DNA of 64,000 nucleotides. Source: Talinum fruticosum (taxonomy: Eukaryota; Streptophyta; Magnoliopsida; Caryophyllales; Talinaceae). The DNA is taken from the NCBI GenBank assembly GCA_021018815.1, contig JAITYX010000017.1, positions 3,224,001 through 3,288,000 of the forward strand, in the 5' to 3' direction. This document shows positions 1 to 12,851 of the stretch, in pieces; positions within the stretch are counted from its first letter, which is position 1; each line of letters starts with the position of its first letter. The position numbers and the translations under genes are program-made. The notes under the pieces are model-generated. The model was given only the letters and a program-made list of their open reading frames with translations. It made no database searches and was not told the DNA's origin.

Positions 1-102
1 TTGGTGTTCTTCTAACTATTTCTGGAAGCTAAATGCTTACGTAATTTGCATCTTTGATCTCTTGACTAATTAGGTTTTGTTCTTCTATTTTTTAACGTGC
101 AG

Positions 103-2134
103 TTTGATGTCACTTTCCCAGCATTGCCATGTTCAATTATCAGCCTTGATGCTATGGATATCAGTGGACAGCAGCATCTCGATGTAGTAAGTACTTCGAC
201 AAAAGCAGTTTCCTCGGGCTAATTTATAATTATCATTCTTGGGCGATGATGTTTAGCTAGCTGTTAGTAGATTGCTTGCATTTTGTGGAATCAATGCTCA
301 TACTCAAATTTATTTACATTCATGAATTTTACTTATTATGCTCTTTTTGCATGCAGAGACATGACATAATCAAGAAAAGATTAGACTCTCATGGGAATGT
401 TATTGAATCACGGCAAGAGGGGATTGGTGCTCCCAAGGTTAGTGAAAATGATTGCACATGTCTCTGAAAGGGAACAAGAAGTTTGCTTTCCATAATTTGA
501 TGCACATGCATATGCTAGATGTGGTATATCTTTGAAAGCATTTTTATTACAATTTTGTAAAATTTCAGTTTTCCCCATGTCACTTATTGTAGGATTGAAC
601 TTGACTAGTGTACCTGGTATTACCTGGTGAGTGAACCCTTATGATGATTTTAAGTATAGTAGTGGAGTATCTCAAGGTAGTTTTGAATAAGAAATCATAA
701 AGAATTATATACTGGATTTTTCTGTCTGCTGTGAGCCTTTGAGACTGCTTAAATCCAAGCTCTTTGAATATGATATACATCCGCTCACATTGGGTTCTTT
801 GCTGTCAAAATCATATCCTTATTGTGTATGGTGGCTACTCAGTCCTAGAATTTTGGGACATGCATCAGAAGATTCTGGTGCAGCCCCAAATTGAATGTAT
901 TGTCATAGCTGTGTAGCTGACAAAAGAAAATGGTAGCCTAGTGCTTTTAGTGTGCCTCTGATGAAATCTGATTAATAGACAACATTTAAAAGGGAAAGAG
1001 AGAAGGAGATTGAAGAAGGATGAAGGAATGGGGTTTGACATTACTCATTAGAACTTAGAAGTAGAATGATCAAGATTGAGAGTAGGATGAAGTTTTCGGT
1101 GGAGGTTTTATTCTTGATTGTCAATCAGAACTTAGTAACTTACCATACCAATACCTTGCGAAAGCATTCATCCATAGCTTCTAAGTGCTAGGCTGGTGCG
1201 AAATGCTACAAAGTACTTATGCATAGCTTTATTAAGAATTTGACTCAGATGAGATGAAAACAAAAGTTAATGAGACTTACTGTACTTTTGACTTTCCTTA
1301 GTTATCCTTGCATAGGTCTTGTTTCTTAACCTATTTTTAGGACTTTAGGGATACTGTGACTATTTCATGTGTTAGTGTATTCTTTCTTACGTAAATCTTT
1401 CTATTTGTGCAGATTGAGAAGCCTTTACAGAGACATGGTGGAAGGCTGGAGCATAATGAGACTTACTGTGGTTCATGTTATGGGGCTGAAGCGGTATGCT
1501 TATTTGTTTGCTTTGTGTACTAAGTCATTGGTTCACAGTTTTTAAAGACACATTCTACAGCTGTGAGGTCGCTTCTGTATAAGTAGTGTGATGTTCAGGT
1601 TCATTGTAATCTGCTATCAATTATCTCAGAAACCTAATGTCAACAGTATTTGACTTGGTTAATTAACATGCATCTTCAATCTCAGACTTCTAGCTTTTAG
1701 GTTAGGACCAGTGTCGTCCACTTGCATTATTACATGGACTTATGTGATATATTTGTCCAAGAATTTTAGGTGAATTACAAATGTTTAATCGTTTTAGCAA
1801 TCATAATTTATCTTTATAAAACTTGTTAAATTCAACCAATCTAAACATATATTATTAGTTACATAGCAAAGAAAAATGAATATCACTCAACATACCACTC
1901 AATCTACCTAAAGATCACTTAATTTTAAGTATTGTTTATGAATAAATAATATAAATTGTAAAATCAGGGAAGAAAAGATGAATAATCAATTGAGCTAACT
2001 GGAAGAAGATGAAGAAGTTGGTTAACTATAAGCATAGAGACTTGCAAATTTTTTTATTTATTTATTTTGGGAAAAAAAAACTTTAGGCAACATGATATAA
2101 ATAAAACAAATTTAGAACCAATAGAGAAACATGG

Positions 2135-2168
<34 letters not shown>

Positions 2169-5100
2169 ATTTAATAACATTTGTAAGTAGTTGATTGAGG
2201 GGAATATGAAAGGTTTGGTAGATATTTTTGAAACTTCATGTGAGAAGAAATTTAAAATGACGTAAAATACGTTAAATTCTTGCCACTAGCAGCACGATGT
2301 TATGTATAGCTGCATAGATAGATTATAGTTCCCTATTTTAGGTGGCAATATGGCACTGTAGAAATGGCAAATAGGAAGGTCATTTAGTTCAGGTTGGGTC
2401 ATGTTTTGGACTTTTAGGTCAAGATATTTTTTGGTTCAGTTCGGTTTGGGTCATTTTCAGTTTGAGTTGACTTTGATCAAGTGATGTTTGATCGTAAACT
2501 TGTTTTGCAAAGAAAAACTACTTTGGAGGAAAAGTTCAATAATTCAATTCGTAGTGACAATGGATACTTGGATTGAGTGTGGAAGAAGTCTCCACAGATC
2601 CAAAGGAAGGGAAAAAAGAATAAAAAAATAAAGGAAATAATAATTAACAGGAATTCACTCCCCTAGCTACGTGTTCATCTTATAACCTCAAAGGATAGTT
2701 CACATCTCTTAATGAAGGGAATATCTTATTTTTTGCCTTTTATTACATTTGCAAATGTTCTATCTGTATGTAATATTGCAATCAGGATTCAGGGGTATTC
2801 TTCAAGCTTGTCCTTGCTTTAAATTGCTGATAGGTTTGGGTGGAATGTGGATTATAGGAGACTGCTTCTGAATGCAGTGCTCACATTGGCTGCAGTGGGT
2901 TACCCCTTTTTAATAGTGACCTTATCCTTGACTACACTAGCTTTTTGCTCCCATTTTTAACTTTGAAAGTGAGCCAGTGATGTTGAGGAAGGGAGAATGT
3001 TATCTTTCTGGAAGAGGAACTGAGGAAGTTGGTGATGGTCTGGTTGGTTGTGCTTTCCAGGTCAAGTGCCCCAGATAAGCTATGGGATAAGGCTAAATAG
3101 AATGGGAGACAACCAACTCCTTAGAACCTATACCCTCAGACCACTGTGTGGTAGTGACAACTAGTCACCTAGTGTACACATTACTAAAGAACTCCCTTCG
3201 GCTGGGGCTCAAGGTTGGATTACATGGATTATTAGAAGGCCTTGACAAGTCTTTTCATATCCAAAACCAAAGCTTGGGTCCCAGCATACATGTGACACAA
3301 GAAACATATCCATACATATTGCTATACTTACATTTTGTTCTTGGGCAGAGCTGAGAGGTTGTGCTTGCCTAGGTTTACGGTTAATACTATACCCCTGATC
3401 CCATCTATACCATACTAATGGAGTCCCAAAAGCTGAGACTACAATTTGCTGAGAAATACAGACCATTGAAGGATTGTTTGGTTTAGCTAAACTAGAATGC
3501 AATTTTTGGAATGAAATGCAGGGTTATGGGAATATGTGTATGATTCTTGATTCCAATTGTTCGGTTCAAGTTAAGAATGAATACAATTTAGGGAAAAAGT
3601 GATACTCAGGGTTAGTGGAACTGGACCAGACCGGACGGTTTAGCCAGTTCAGCTGCAAACCGGACTCTGGTCAGGTCTGAAAGCACCTATCAAACCGCGT
3701 TAGCATCAAACTAGTCAAGAATCTGTCAAAATCGGGTCCAACCGGGCAATTTATTGGATTGAACCGTTGCTGTGAACAGGTCCAGCCTCTTTTTCTGTTT
3801 TCTGGGCAATTTAATTTAACCAAAAATTGGAACTTGTAAGCTTCAAACATGCAACCGCGCCACTAATGGTACACTAATCGCCTAATACCAGTAAGCCAAC
3901 TTGCTTTGCTGTGAATAATATGAGGTTATTTAATTAGTTTGGGCTTTGCTATAATTAGTATCATTTATATCCAAAATTACACACTATAATTCTATTTATT
4001 TAATCCATTAGGATTACCTCCCCGCCCCCTTAAAACAAAAGAAGCAAAAAACAAAAAAAAAATAGAGTTTGCTTATTTGTAGTTTTCATATTTAATTGTT
4101 CAGTTCTTTCACATATATGCATAAAATTTATGATCATATTCCATAAACTACATACAATTTAAGAAATCCGGGTCAACTGATGCAATCTGATGTAAACCAG
4201 TCTAATCGATCCGACCACGACCCACTAACCTTACTGGCCACTGGTTTGATTCTGATGACCTTGGTAATACCTAAAGGTATGGGTTGAAATAAACTTAGGG
4301 GTTGAGGGAGGTTTAGTAGAACCCATACCATGTGGGTTAGTTTTGTGGTCACGTATGTTATCTTGGATTAAAAAACATTACCAACATTAGATAAGGGAAT
4401 ATATAGTTCTATTCCCGTACTTAAGCTCAATAACTAAGTGAGAGCTTAATGTATGAGTCAAATGAGTTGTGGGATTACGACGATAAACTCTCTCTTGTGA
4501 CTTGTTTCTTACATCTTAGTGAATAGCTTTGTGAGTCATGTTGCTGTGTTGTGGACCATTATTTGTTTTGTGAATTACTATCCCTGGTAGGGTTTGTCTT
4601 CATGTATCAATTATGTCTGGCATCAGGAATAAGTGTGGAATTGATTGACTGGATCTTAGCTATGCATATGCATACTAGTTGGGGTTTATATTGCATCGAT
4701 GATTGGCAATACTTGAAGTTATCTCCCTTGAAGGGATACGGTGATAATTGTTTGGATACATTTTATTTCCTTTACATGTAACAGTTTTGCTTTGAATTTT
4801 GCAGGCAGATGATGATTGTTGTAACTCTTGTGAAGAAGTCCGTGAAGCATATAGAAAGAAGGGTTGGGCACTTGCAAACCCGGATTTGATTGATCAGGTT
4901 TGTTACATGAAACATGATGTTTTACCTTTGCAGTATTTCCACGATCTCTTGCTACAGTAGACGCGCAGATATCTTAAACTAGAAAATGTGTAAAGCTAGT
5001 GACTTATAAGCCCCTGGAGCTGCATATCACGCAATCGTTTTGGAGCCTGAACACAGCCAAAGCTTAGAGTTTAATGTACATCAATTGCACCCATCATACC

Positions 5101-8100
5101 TGAGTGTAGCAAAAATCTGTCGGACCCGATAGTCCAAATTTGTCCGACCCGAAAAAACCGGGTCCAATCACAAATTTTTTGTCCGAATTTTAAATTCGGA
5201 CAATCGGTCATGTCCAAATTAAAATTCGGGTCGGGTTAGGGTTGTCCGAATTTTATGACTTTTTCGGGTTCGGTAAGAATCGGACAATCGGACAACCGGG
5301 TTTGGACATTCGGTCATTCGGGTTTAGGTATAATTTAGTCAAAAATCTACAAAATTTTCAATAAAATATTCGGATATTCGGGTTCGGACATCAAAAATTC
5401 GGGTTCGGGTTCGGTCACATACACAATTTCAGTTCAATCATATCAAAAATTCGGACATTCGGACATTCGGGTTCGGGTTCGGTCTGCAGTCAGTGCGTCC
5501 GAATCTGCAATTCGGACAGGGTCCGGTATGGTGTTTTTGTCCGAATGTCCGAATTGTCCGAACCCGAATTGACCCGAACACGATTTTTGCCAGCGCTACC
5601 TGAGTGTCTTCCGGTTATTTGTCCTCACTAGAGTCGAAACTTATTAGTTATTATGTATGTCATAAGCTGTATCCTCTTTTGTTCATACCACCATTTAATA
5701 TGCACAACAATGTTCCCGCATCTTTGGAGTAATGCAACCATATTATGATTCTTGAAACATGACAACGTGTATCCAATACATCATATCATATAACAAATAT
5801 GTATACATGTAACCACTGCGCCTTGAGCTTTTTTAAACTAAGAGTAGGAATCGTGAAGAGTAGGAATCATGAAGAACATCCCGAAAGGTTTCAGAGACAT
5901 AGTGGTCTAAGGTAGTAATCATCAAGATCATGTAAATTCATTAAGAGATTACCCTTAATGAAGGCTATTAACCAAGCGGTTTCGGAGGCGTAGTGGTCGA
6001 CTCCTTCCAAGACCCAAAAATGAAGGCTATTATCCATGGTTTTTGCAATATTTGGAAAATTTTCAGAAAGTTGTAAAATAGTATCTTAATAAACCTAGTG
6101 ATAATTCAAAAGGTTCTCGGCTACTTTAGCCAATTCTAAATCATTTAAACAACATTGTACACCAGGAAAATACTAAAATCTTCCTCATTCTTAGTTGCCT
6201 TGGGATCACTTTTTAAGATCCAAAAGATAATGGCAACGTCATAAGTAGTAATCATCAAGATTATCTAAATTCATAAAGAGAATATTGTTAACGTCCCAAG
6301 GTCTTTTTGAGGCACAATGGTCAACTCCTTCCAAGACCAAAAAATGAAGGCTATTATCCGAAGTTTTTGTAATTTTCAGAAACTTTCGGAAAGTTGTCAA
6401 ATACTATCTTAACAAACCTAATGATAATTCAATAGGTTATTGGTTATTTTAGGCCCATTCTAAATCATTTCAATAGCATTGCAAACCACCAAAACACTAA
6501 AATCTTGCTCATTCTTAACTACTTTCGAATGACCTTATAAGATTGAAAAGATAATGGCAACGTTATAAGTAATAATCATCTAGATCTTCTAAATTTATAA
6601 AGAGAACATTGGTAACGTCCCAAGGGGTTTCGGAGGCGTAGTGGGCAACTCCTTCTAAGGCTAAAAAATGAAGGCTATTATCCATGGTTTTTTGTAATTT
6701 TTGGAAAATTTTGGTAAAGTTAAATAATATCATAACAAACCTAGTGATAATTCATAAGGTTCCTGGCTATCAACACTAAATTCTTTGCTCATTCTTGGCT
6801 GTTTTCGCACATTCTAAGATCCAAAAGGCAATGTAAACGTCATTAGTAGTAATCATCAAGATCATCTAAATTTATAATGAGGATATTGTTAACGTCCGAA
6901 GGGGTTTCGGATACGTAGTGGTAAGCTCCTTTCAAGATAAAAAATGAAGGCTATTATCCATTGTTTTTTGCAATTTTTGGGAAATTTTCGGAAACTTGTC
7001 AAATAATATCCCAACAAACCCGGTGATAATTTAAAAGGTTCTTGGCTATTTTAGGCCCAATCTAAATCATTTCAGCATCATTGCACACCACTAAAATACT
7101 AAAATCTTGCTCATTCTTCGAGTGTGATCGGATCACCTTCTAAGATTCAAAAGCAATAGCAAAGTCATAAATAATAATCATCAAGATCATTAAAATTCAT
7201 AAAGAGAATACTTTTAACGTCTCAAAGGGGTTCGGAGGCATAGTGGAACTCATTCTAAGACCAGAAAATGAAGGCTAATTTTCTGGGAGGTTGTCAAATA
7301 ATATCTTAAGAGACCTAGTGATAATTTAAAATGTTCTTTGCTATTTTAAGCCCATCTTAAATTGTTTCAAGGCCATTGCACACCACCAAAACAGTAAAAT
7401 CTTGCTCATTGCTGAGTAATTTCGAATCACCTTCTAAGATTCAAAAGACAATGGCAACATTGTAAGTAGTAATTATCAAGATCTTCTAAATTTATAAAGG
7501 GGGTACTCATAATGTCCCAATGGGTTTCGGAGGCATAGGGGTCAACTCCTTCTAAGGCCCAAAAATAAAAGCTATTATCCATGGTTTTTTGCAATTTTTA
7601 GAAAGTTCTCGGAAACTATTAAAATAATATCTTAACAAACCTAGTGATAATTTAAAAAGTTCTTGGTTATTTTAGGACCATTCTAAATCATTTCAACACT
7701 ATTGTACACCACCAAAACACTAAAATTTTGTTCATTCTTAATCGTGTCAAGATCACCTTCTATGATCCAATAGAGAATGGCAAAGTCATAACTCATAAGT
7801 AGTAGCTTAGTTTAAAAAAGCGCGCCTAGGCTTACAAAAGCCCAAGGCGCACCCCTTTCCGCCTTGCAAGGGTGAAGCCCGGTCCCTCCTCCAAAAGCCC
7901 TCCGACCTCTACTCCTCGGCTTGCAATTGCGCTCGCGTGCCTCAATGGGCTTTTTTTCTGTTTTATTGCTATTTTCCTTTCTCCCCTCCCCTTCTCGTCT
8001 TTGTAAGATTTTGAGTAAATGGGTTAGTTGCACCTTTTTTCAATTGGTGCTATTTTTTCCTGCTTTTCAATGAAAATTGTCGCCAATTCATTGTGTTATC

Positions 8101-11100
8101 ACAATCTAAGGCTTTGTGGTATTTTTCGTAGTTACAATGATATCTAATTACTTATTTGATGTCATCATCTAGCATATTCGATTAAGAAATATTGCTTTGT
8201 AATGATTTTCAAGCATTTTTTAGTAAGTGTGCCCTGTTTGAAAAAGCATGCGCCTTCCCTCGAAGCCCTTGCCCCGGGCTCTAGGATCCTTTGCGCTTTT
8301 GTACACCTTGAGCTTTTTAAACTAAGGGAGTAATGCAACTACAGGATGGTTTTTTTCAGGAGTTAGATGCATATAGCATGTTTCGGACTTGTTATCCTCA
8401 ATATATTAGTACTCTTTGGATCTGTTCTACCACATTAGATGCCTCCTATTGGCAGCCTTAACCTTCTATTTCCTTTTTTGCACTTCTCATCGTGAAGAGT
8501 GCTAACTCCTACCTTCCTTTGTATATCTTCATTCCAAACCTTATGTTTTCTGTTATGGCTGCACACCCAAGTTGGTATTCTTTTGTATATCTTCATTCCA
8601 AACCTTTGTATATCTTCATTCCAAACCTTATGTTTAGATTGTCATAGCTGGTATTCTTGATATATACGCATTTCATTAGCACTGGCAAAATAGCGAGTTC
8701 GGAAGGATTTGGTCAAAATCCCCCATCTCGACCCTGTTCAAATTACAAATTCAGACACCCTGTCCAGATCCAAACTTGGACCCGAAGGTCTGATGTTCAA
8801 ACTCGAATGTCCCGAAATATTAATTTCGACAATTTGGAAATCTAACCGAAAGTTTGCGGATCAGTGAGTTTTTTCCCTCTTTCTGACAAAGGCAGCTGGA
8901 AACATAAAATTGATAAAAATTGAACAATTTGGCAGGTCTGAACAACAAATGAGTTTTAGCAACACTTGTCCATGATGGATTTCTCACTGCCATGAATAGA
9001 GGAAACTTTGGGGGGGTGAGAGTGAGCGACAGAGTGAAAGAGAGTGAGACTGACATCAGTAGCGGATCACCGGTTGATCATGGTGGGATTAGCTTATGAC
9101 TGCCCTGAATATGAAGCAAGAACCGGGAGATCGATATCGGGGGAGAGGAGGGCACCATTGTTGGCTGGTGGCATTGCCATTGAGACTTGAAAGTGTGAGT
9201 GTGAGAGTATGCAATGAGAGTGAAAGGAAGGGGGAGGTTGGGAGGGAGCGAGTGAGCTGAGAGTTTTTAGGGTTTCCATAGTTTGGTGAGACTTGACAGT
9301 GTGGGTGAGTGATTAGATGAGTCTGGAAGGCACCAAACACAACAAAACAGCAAAAGAAAACTGATTTTTGAAGAATTCCAAATTTGAATTTCTTAATTTT
9401 TAAACCTGTCGCCTCTTATGCATTTGGCCCAGTGGTCCAACCACCAAACCCATGTCATTTCTCAACTTTTTAGCCCAAAAAAGTGTTTCTGGATATTGTC
9501 CGAATTTGCCAGAATATTTGGACAACCCAAACTCAACCTGAGTTTCAAATTTGGACATAAGAATTGTGATCGGACCTGTTTTTTCCGGGTCAAACATATT
9601 TTTGCCAACGCTGATATACCCATTTTTTATGTGTTCTGATTGTGATCATTTTTTAAAAAAAAATAAATCAAGAGGGTGAACTGTTATTATGCAGAATCCA
9701 CCTCCGCAAGTGCAGAGATACATTAAGGTACATGATGTGAATAAACTGCATAACCCATAATACATCCTGATCAACCCATGCTATTGAATGGGTAACAGTA
9801 TTCCATGTTCTTCACTGATTACCTGGGTTGTATATCAAAACTTAGCATTTGCTATGCACTCAAGAAAAGATGCTATGTGTCATTTAAATTTTATAGCAGG
9901 GAGGACGTGTTGAATACCTAGATATATGCTGTTTCTTCTTTTCGGTGTAAGTGACTTTTGGTTTGCACTGTGGTTCTCAAATGAAGATTGTGCACGTAAT
10001 TCCTGTGTAATATAAATTGATTATAAAATTTTTGTAACTCATGTAGCAAATGATGGTTCATATCAACTGCATTTCTGTTAATGCTGCCTTATTTGATTGT
10101 GACCATCCAGTGTAAAAGGGAAGGTTTCCTGCAAAAAATTAAGGATGAAGATGGTGAAGGATGTAATGTTTATGGATTTTTGGAAGTTAACAAGGTGGCT
10201 GGAAACTTCCATTTTGCCCCTGGAAAAAGCTTTCAACAATCTGGTATTCATGTACATGACTTATTGTCATTTCAGAAGGATAGTTTCAATGTAAGGCTTA
10301 TTCTTACCCAGTCTATGGAGTGTTTTTTCTATAGAATATAGTTGTAATAGCAGTGCTGCTATTTTTCTTTCTGATTTTTGTCTTATTGAGCATAGATGAT
10401 TAAAAATGGTATGCTGCTTGCAGATAAGCCACAAGATCAATAGATTAACATTCGGTGACTATTTCCCTGGTGTTGTGAATCCACTTGATGAGTATGCCTT
10501 CCACATCTCCCTTATTGTCTCTGGCAATTTCTTTTTGAGTACTGTATTGACACGTGTAATTGTTTCTGCTGTTTTTTTAATGATTGTGGATTTATGGTCA
10601 TATTTCAGCGTGCAGTGGACGCACAACACACCTAATGGGATGTATCAATACTTTCTCAAGGTTAGCACTTTTGATTGATGCTTTGTGTGATTGTTCTGAG
10701 TTTTGCTGTGCTGTCTGACTGGGTCTGCTGCATTAGTTTTGATTTAACAATTTAGTTTTTGGATTGCTATTGTTTTTTCAAATGTTGATTGTCCATGCTA
10801 CAACTGAATGTCTGATAGATGTCTGAATTTCGGGAATGGCAATTGGAGAACCTTCTGTAGAAGAAATGATACCCAATATTAATTATCTGCTGGAAAGCAA
10901 ATATGTTGCCTATGTTTACCTACAAGACTGCAGAGTCTGTCATAAAAGGCTTTTGGGTATATGGACAGAGTGGTTTGATCCTTTCAAAAGTAATTTCTTT
11001 TAATTGCTTTGCGGGCATCTCTTCCGGAAGACTCATAATAAATGTTCACTGTAATCTGTATCATGTGATGCCACTGGAGTTTTCACTTCGAAGAAGTGGT

Positions 11101-12851
11101 TTCTATGAATATCCAAATGCAAGTTCTTGGTTGTACCTTTACATTATCTCAAATTTTCAAAAGTAACCGCAAAACCTTTTGAGTCAAAAGTGCCATTAAA
11201 CTAATTAATTCGGTTAACATATGCCACCGAAACTGGTTGTTGCAGGTTACTGTTAAACAGTCGAGGTTTATTTGGTAGAACCCTGAGTTCTTGCTCAAAA
11301 GTACATCTATGTTATTCAAAAGTACCACCGCAGAACTTTTCTTATTTTCCTCTCTTTTGCCTTTTTGACTCCATTTCCAATTCTAGGGTTTCCCCCTGCC
11401 CCTGATGTATTGCTTCAGTAATTCAATTAAATAGCAATATCCTTCTTTTCTTTTCTCTGCCCTCCCTTTTTCTAAAATTTCTATCAAATCAAAACTATTT
11501 TTTGGGGGTTATTTTGCACCTTCAGCTGAGATTAATTATCAATTTTGGAGGAAGACAAGTTGAACGGAACCCTAATTTTTGGGGATGATAGTTGAGCTTT
11601 CAAAGTGATGTGGATGACTGAATTGGACTTTCTTATTGAGTTTTTTGACAAAACATTTAAAATCTAATTCAAAATTTGCTTCAAACCTGTTGGAGCTGAT
11701 TAAAACACAAAACAGGGGTATTTTTGAATGTTCATACTAATATATTGGTGCAGAGTAACAAATAATTAATATAGTGGTACTTTTGAGCATTTGAGATAAT
11801 ATAGTGGGTCTTTTGAGCAAGAACTCGTCCCAGTGCAAGCCTTTTGAAGTTATTTGGATTCTGGTAACAGTGCATGTTATTGATGCTCTTGGATTTTTAT
11901 ACGAATCAAACCTGCTGCGCATTTGTGCATGTAATTCATTATATTTATACTATTTTTTTAATAGCATGTTGATGTCCATCTATCTAGCGTGCCATGTGGT
12001 GTAACATGTCTGATTTACTTGCAAAATATTTGCAACATGTTCATTTGCCGTTTACCTCTTTTTTTTTGCAGGTTTGGTTGAAAATGGCTCCCTTGTGTGT
12101 TTATTTAATTATTCTGTTGCTCACCTTAAGTTCTCTTTGTTTTCAGGTAGTACCTACTGTATACACGGATTTAAATGGGCATACTATCCAGTCAAATCAG
12201 GTATGCGCATTCCATTAGGATGGTGCAATCCAGCATTGAAATATTGAAGAATCCGAGTGCTGACTGTTTTGCTTCATGCAGTTTTCTGTGACGGAGCACT
12301 TCAAGTCTGCTGATGCTGGCCACTTTTCAATGCTACCTGGAGTTTTCTTCTTTTATGATTTATCTCCAATCAAGGTAAGTTCATACCATTAGTGCAAATA
12401 TAACCTTTATTTTTCAGTAGTGGAGTAGTTTACTTGCAAATCTTGTCCTATTCTAAGGAGATCAATGTAATTAGGTGGAGTGGTTTGTTGCATTGAATTT
12501 TGGCGTCGAATATTGAGGTTTTTATCAGAAAGTTCAAACGTTGATTCTCACAAATCTGTAAATGGCCCTCATTTCAGGTGACTTTCAAGGAAGAACACGT
12601 TTCTTTCCTACACTTCTTGACAAATGTCTGCGCCATAGTCGGAGGTAATGGCCCTTGTATTTTTTTCTGCTTTGTAGAGTTTTCTTGCGAATAATGATTC
12701 CCCATACATTAGCCATCATGTGCTATCATATGCTTAAATTTGGCCGTTGCTTGATCCAGGTGTTTTTACGGTTTCTGGGATAATCGACTCGTTTGTTTAC
12801 CACGGACACAAAGCAATCAAGAAGAAGATGGAAATCGGTAAGTTCAGTTGA
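103..12851 (+). CDS. ERGIC3: ERGIC3/Erv46-like ER-Golgi cargo receptor (5' partial)
   Basis: Membrane protein of COPII vesicles, expected to cycle between ER and Golgi as part of an Erv41-Erv46-type complex (family knowledge). Exons read in frame: 103-186, 357-437, 1413-1493, 4805-4897, 10111-10290, 10424-10491, 10609-10660, 12147-12200, 12282-12374, 12578-12644 and 12760-12851, giving 314 residues. The family is about 385 residues long, so roughly 70 N-terminal residues, including the first membrane helix, lie upstream of the window. Visible landmarks are the lumenal Cys-rich stretch (YCGSCYGAE, DDCCNSCEE), HFAPGKSFQQ, PNGMYQYFLKVVPTVYTD, a C-terminal hydrophobic helix (CAIVGGVFTVSGIIDSF) and a lysine-rich cytosolic tail ending KMEIGKFS. 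Two introns are inflated (3.3 and 5.2 kb) and carry repeats. No frame breaks. Arabidopsis counterpart from memory: At1g22200. Confidence 0.93.
2135..2168. repeat. (GATA)n microsatellite in ERGIC3 intron
   Basis: About eight to nine perfect GATA units inside the 3.3 kb intron between the exons ending at 1493 and starting at 4805. Confidence 0.9.
3608..4260. mobile_element. Possible degenerate inverted-repeat element in ERGIC3 intron
   Basis: The left end (GGTTAGTGGAACTGGACC) and the reverse complement of the right end (GGTTAGTGGGTCGTGGTC) resemble each other, and both ends are rich in ACCGG/CCGGT words while the middle is AT-rich. This is the pattern of an old non-autonomous DNA transposon. 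No clear target-site duplication, so boundaries are approximate. Confidence 0.4.
5108..5597. mobile_element. Non-autonomous TIR element with 10-bp target duplication
   Basis: A 490-bp segment in the 5.2 kb ERGIC3 intron is flanked by the exact repeat ACCTGAGTGT (5098-5107 and 5598-5607). The right end, reverse complemented, begins AGCGCTGGCAAAAATCG; the left end begins AGCAAAAATC, as if it had lost about six bases of the same terminal repeat. The interior consists of degenerate TTCGGACATTCGGGTTCGGG-like words in both orientations. A 10-bp duplication fits a Mutator-like (9-10 bp) better than a hAT (8 bp) element, but the class is not certain. No coding capacity. Confidence 0.75.
5871..7800. 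repeat. Tandem array, about six diverged units of ~320 bp
   Basis: The motif AATGAAGGCTATTATCC recurs near 6018, 6346, 6667, 6946, 7266 and (diverged) 7564. A second marker, AGTAGTAATCATCAAGAT, recurs near 5911, 6243, 6566, 6847, 7168 and 7466. Each unit also contains versions of AACGTCCCAAGGGGTTTCGG, AACAAACCTAGTGATAATT and CACCACCAAAACACTAAAAT in the same order. Unit length is about 280-330 bp and divergence is visible but moderate. It lies inside the 5.2 kb ERGIC3 intron. No ORF runs through it. Confidence 0.88.
7806..8326. mobile_element. MITE-like element with CTTAGTTTAAAAA ends
   Basis: The left end CTTAGTTTAAAAAAGCGC (7806-7823) is inverted at the right end as GAGCTTTTTAAACTAAG (8310-8326). 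Sub-terminal sequences are GC-rich on both sides (GCGCGCCTAGGC, CCAAGGCGCACC and GCGCCTTCCCTCG, GCCCCGGGCTCTAGG), and the middle is AT-rich. A third copy of the terminus, in the same orientation as the right end, lies at 5825-5842 just before the tandem array. No coding capacity. Confidence 0.6.
8518..8635. repeat. Three short copies of TTTGTATATCTTCATTCCAA
   Basis: A unit of about 23-24 bp (TTTGTATATCTTCATTCC followed by AAACC) appears once near 8518 and twice back to back from about 8582 to 8630. This is a local duplication within the ERGIC3 intron. Confidence 0.85.
8678..9612. mobile_element. TIR element with possible captured gene 5' end
   Basis: The ends belong to the same family as the 5.1 kb element: left AGCACTGGCAAAATAGCG, right (reverse complement) AGCGTTGGCAAAAATATG, about 935 bp apart. 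The arms contain the same TTCGGA/CCGAAT words. The core (about 8860-9350) is different: on the minus strand it has a telo-box (AAACCCTA), a pyrimidine-rich leader-like stretch and short ATG-initiated frames (about 9089-9340 and 8820-9056), as in a 5'UTR plus first exon of a plant gene. I do not recognise the donor gene. Flanks are only loosely similar (GATATATACGCATTT versus GATATACCCATTT), so the duplication is diverged or the ends have moved. Confidence 0.55.

Noticed and set aside
5871..7800. CRISPR-like array
   Set aside because: Units are ~320 bp and diverged along their whole length, with no short identical repeats and unique spacers; the genome is plant nuclear.
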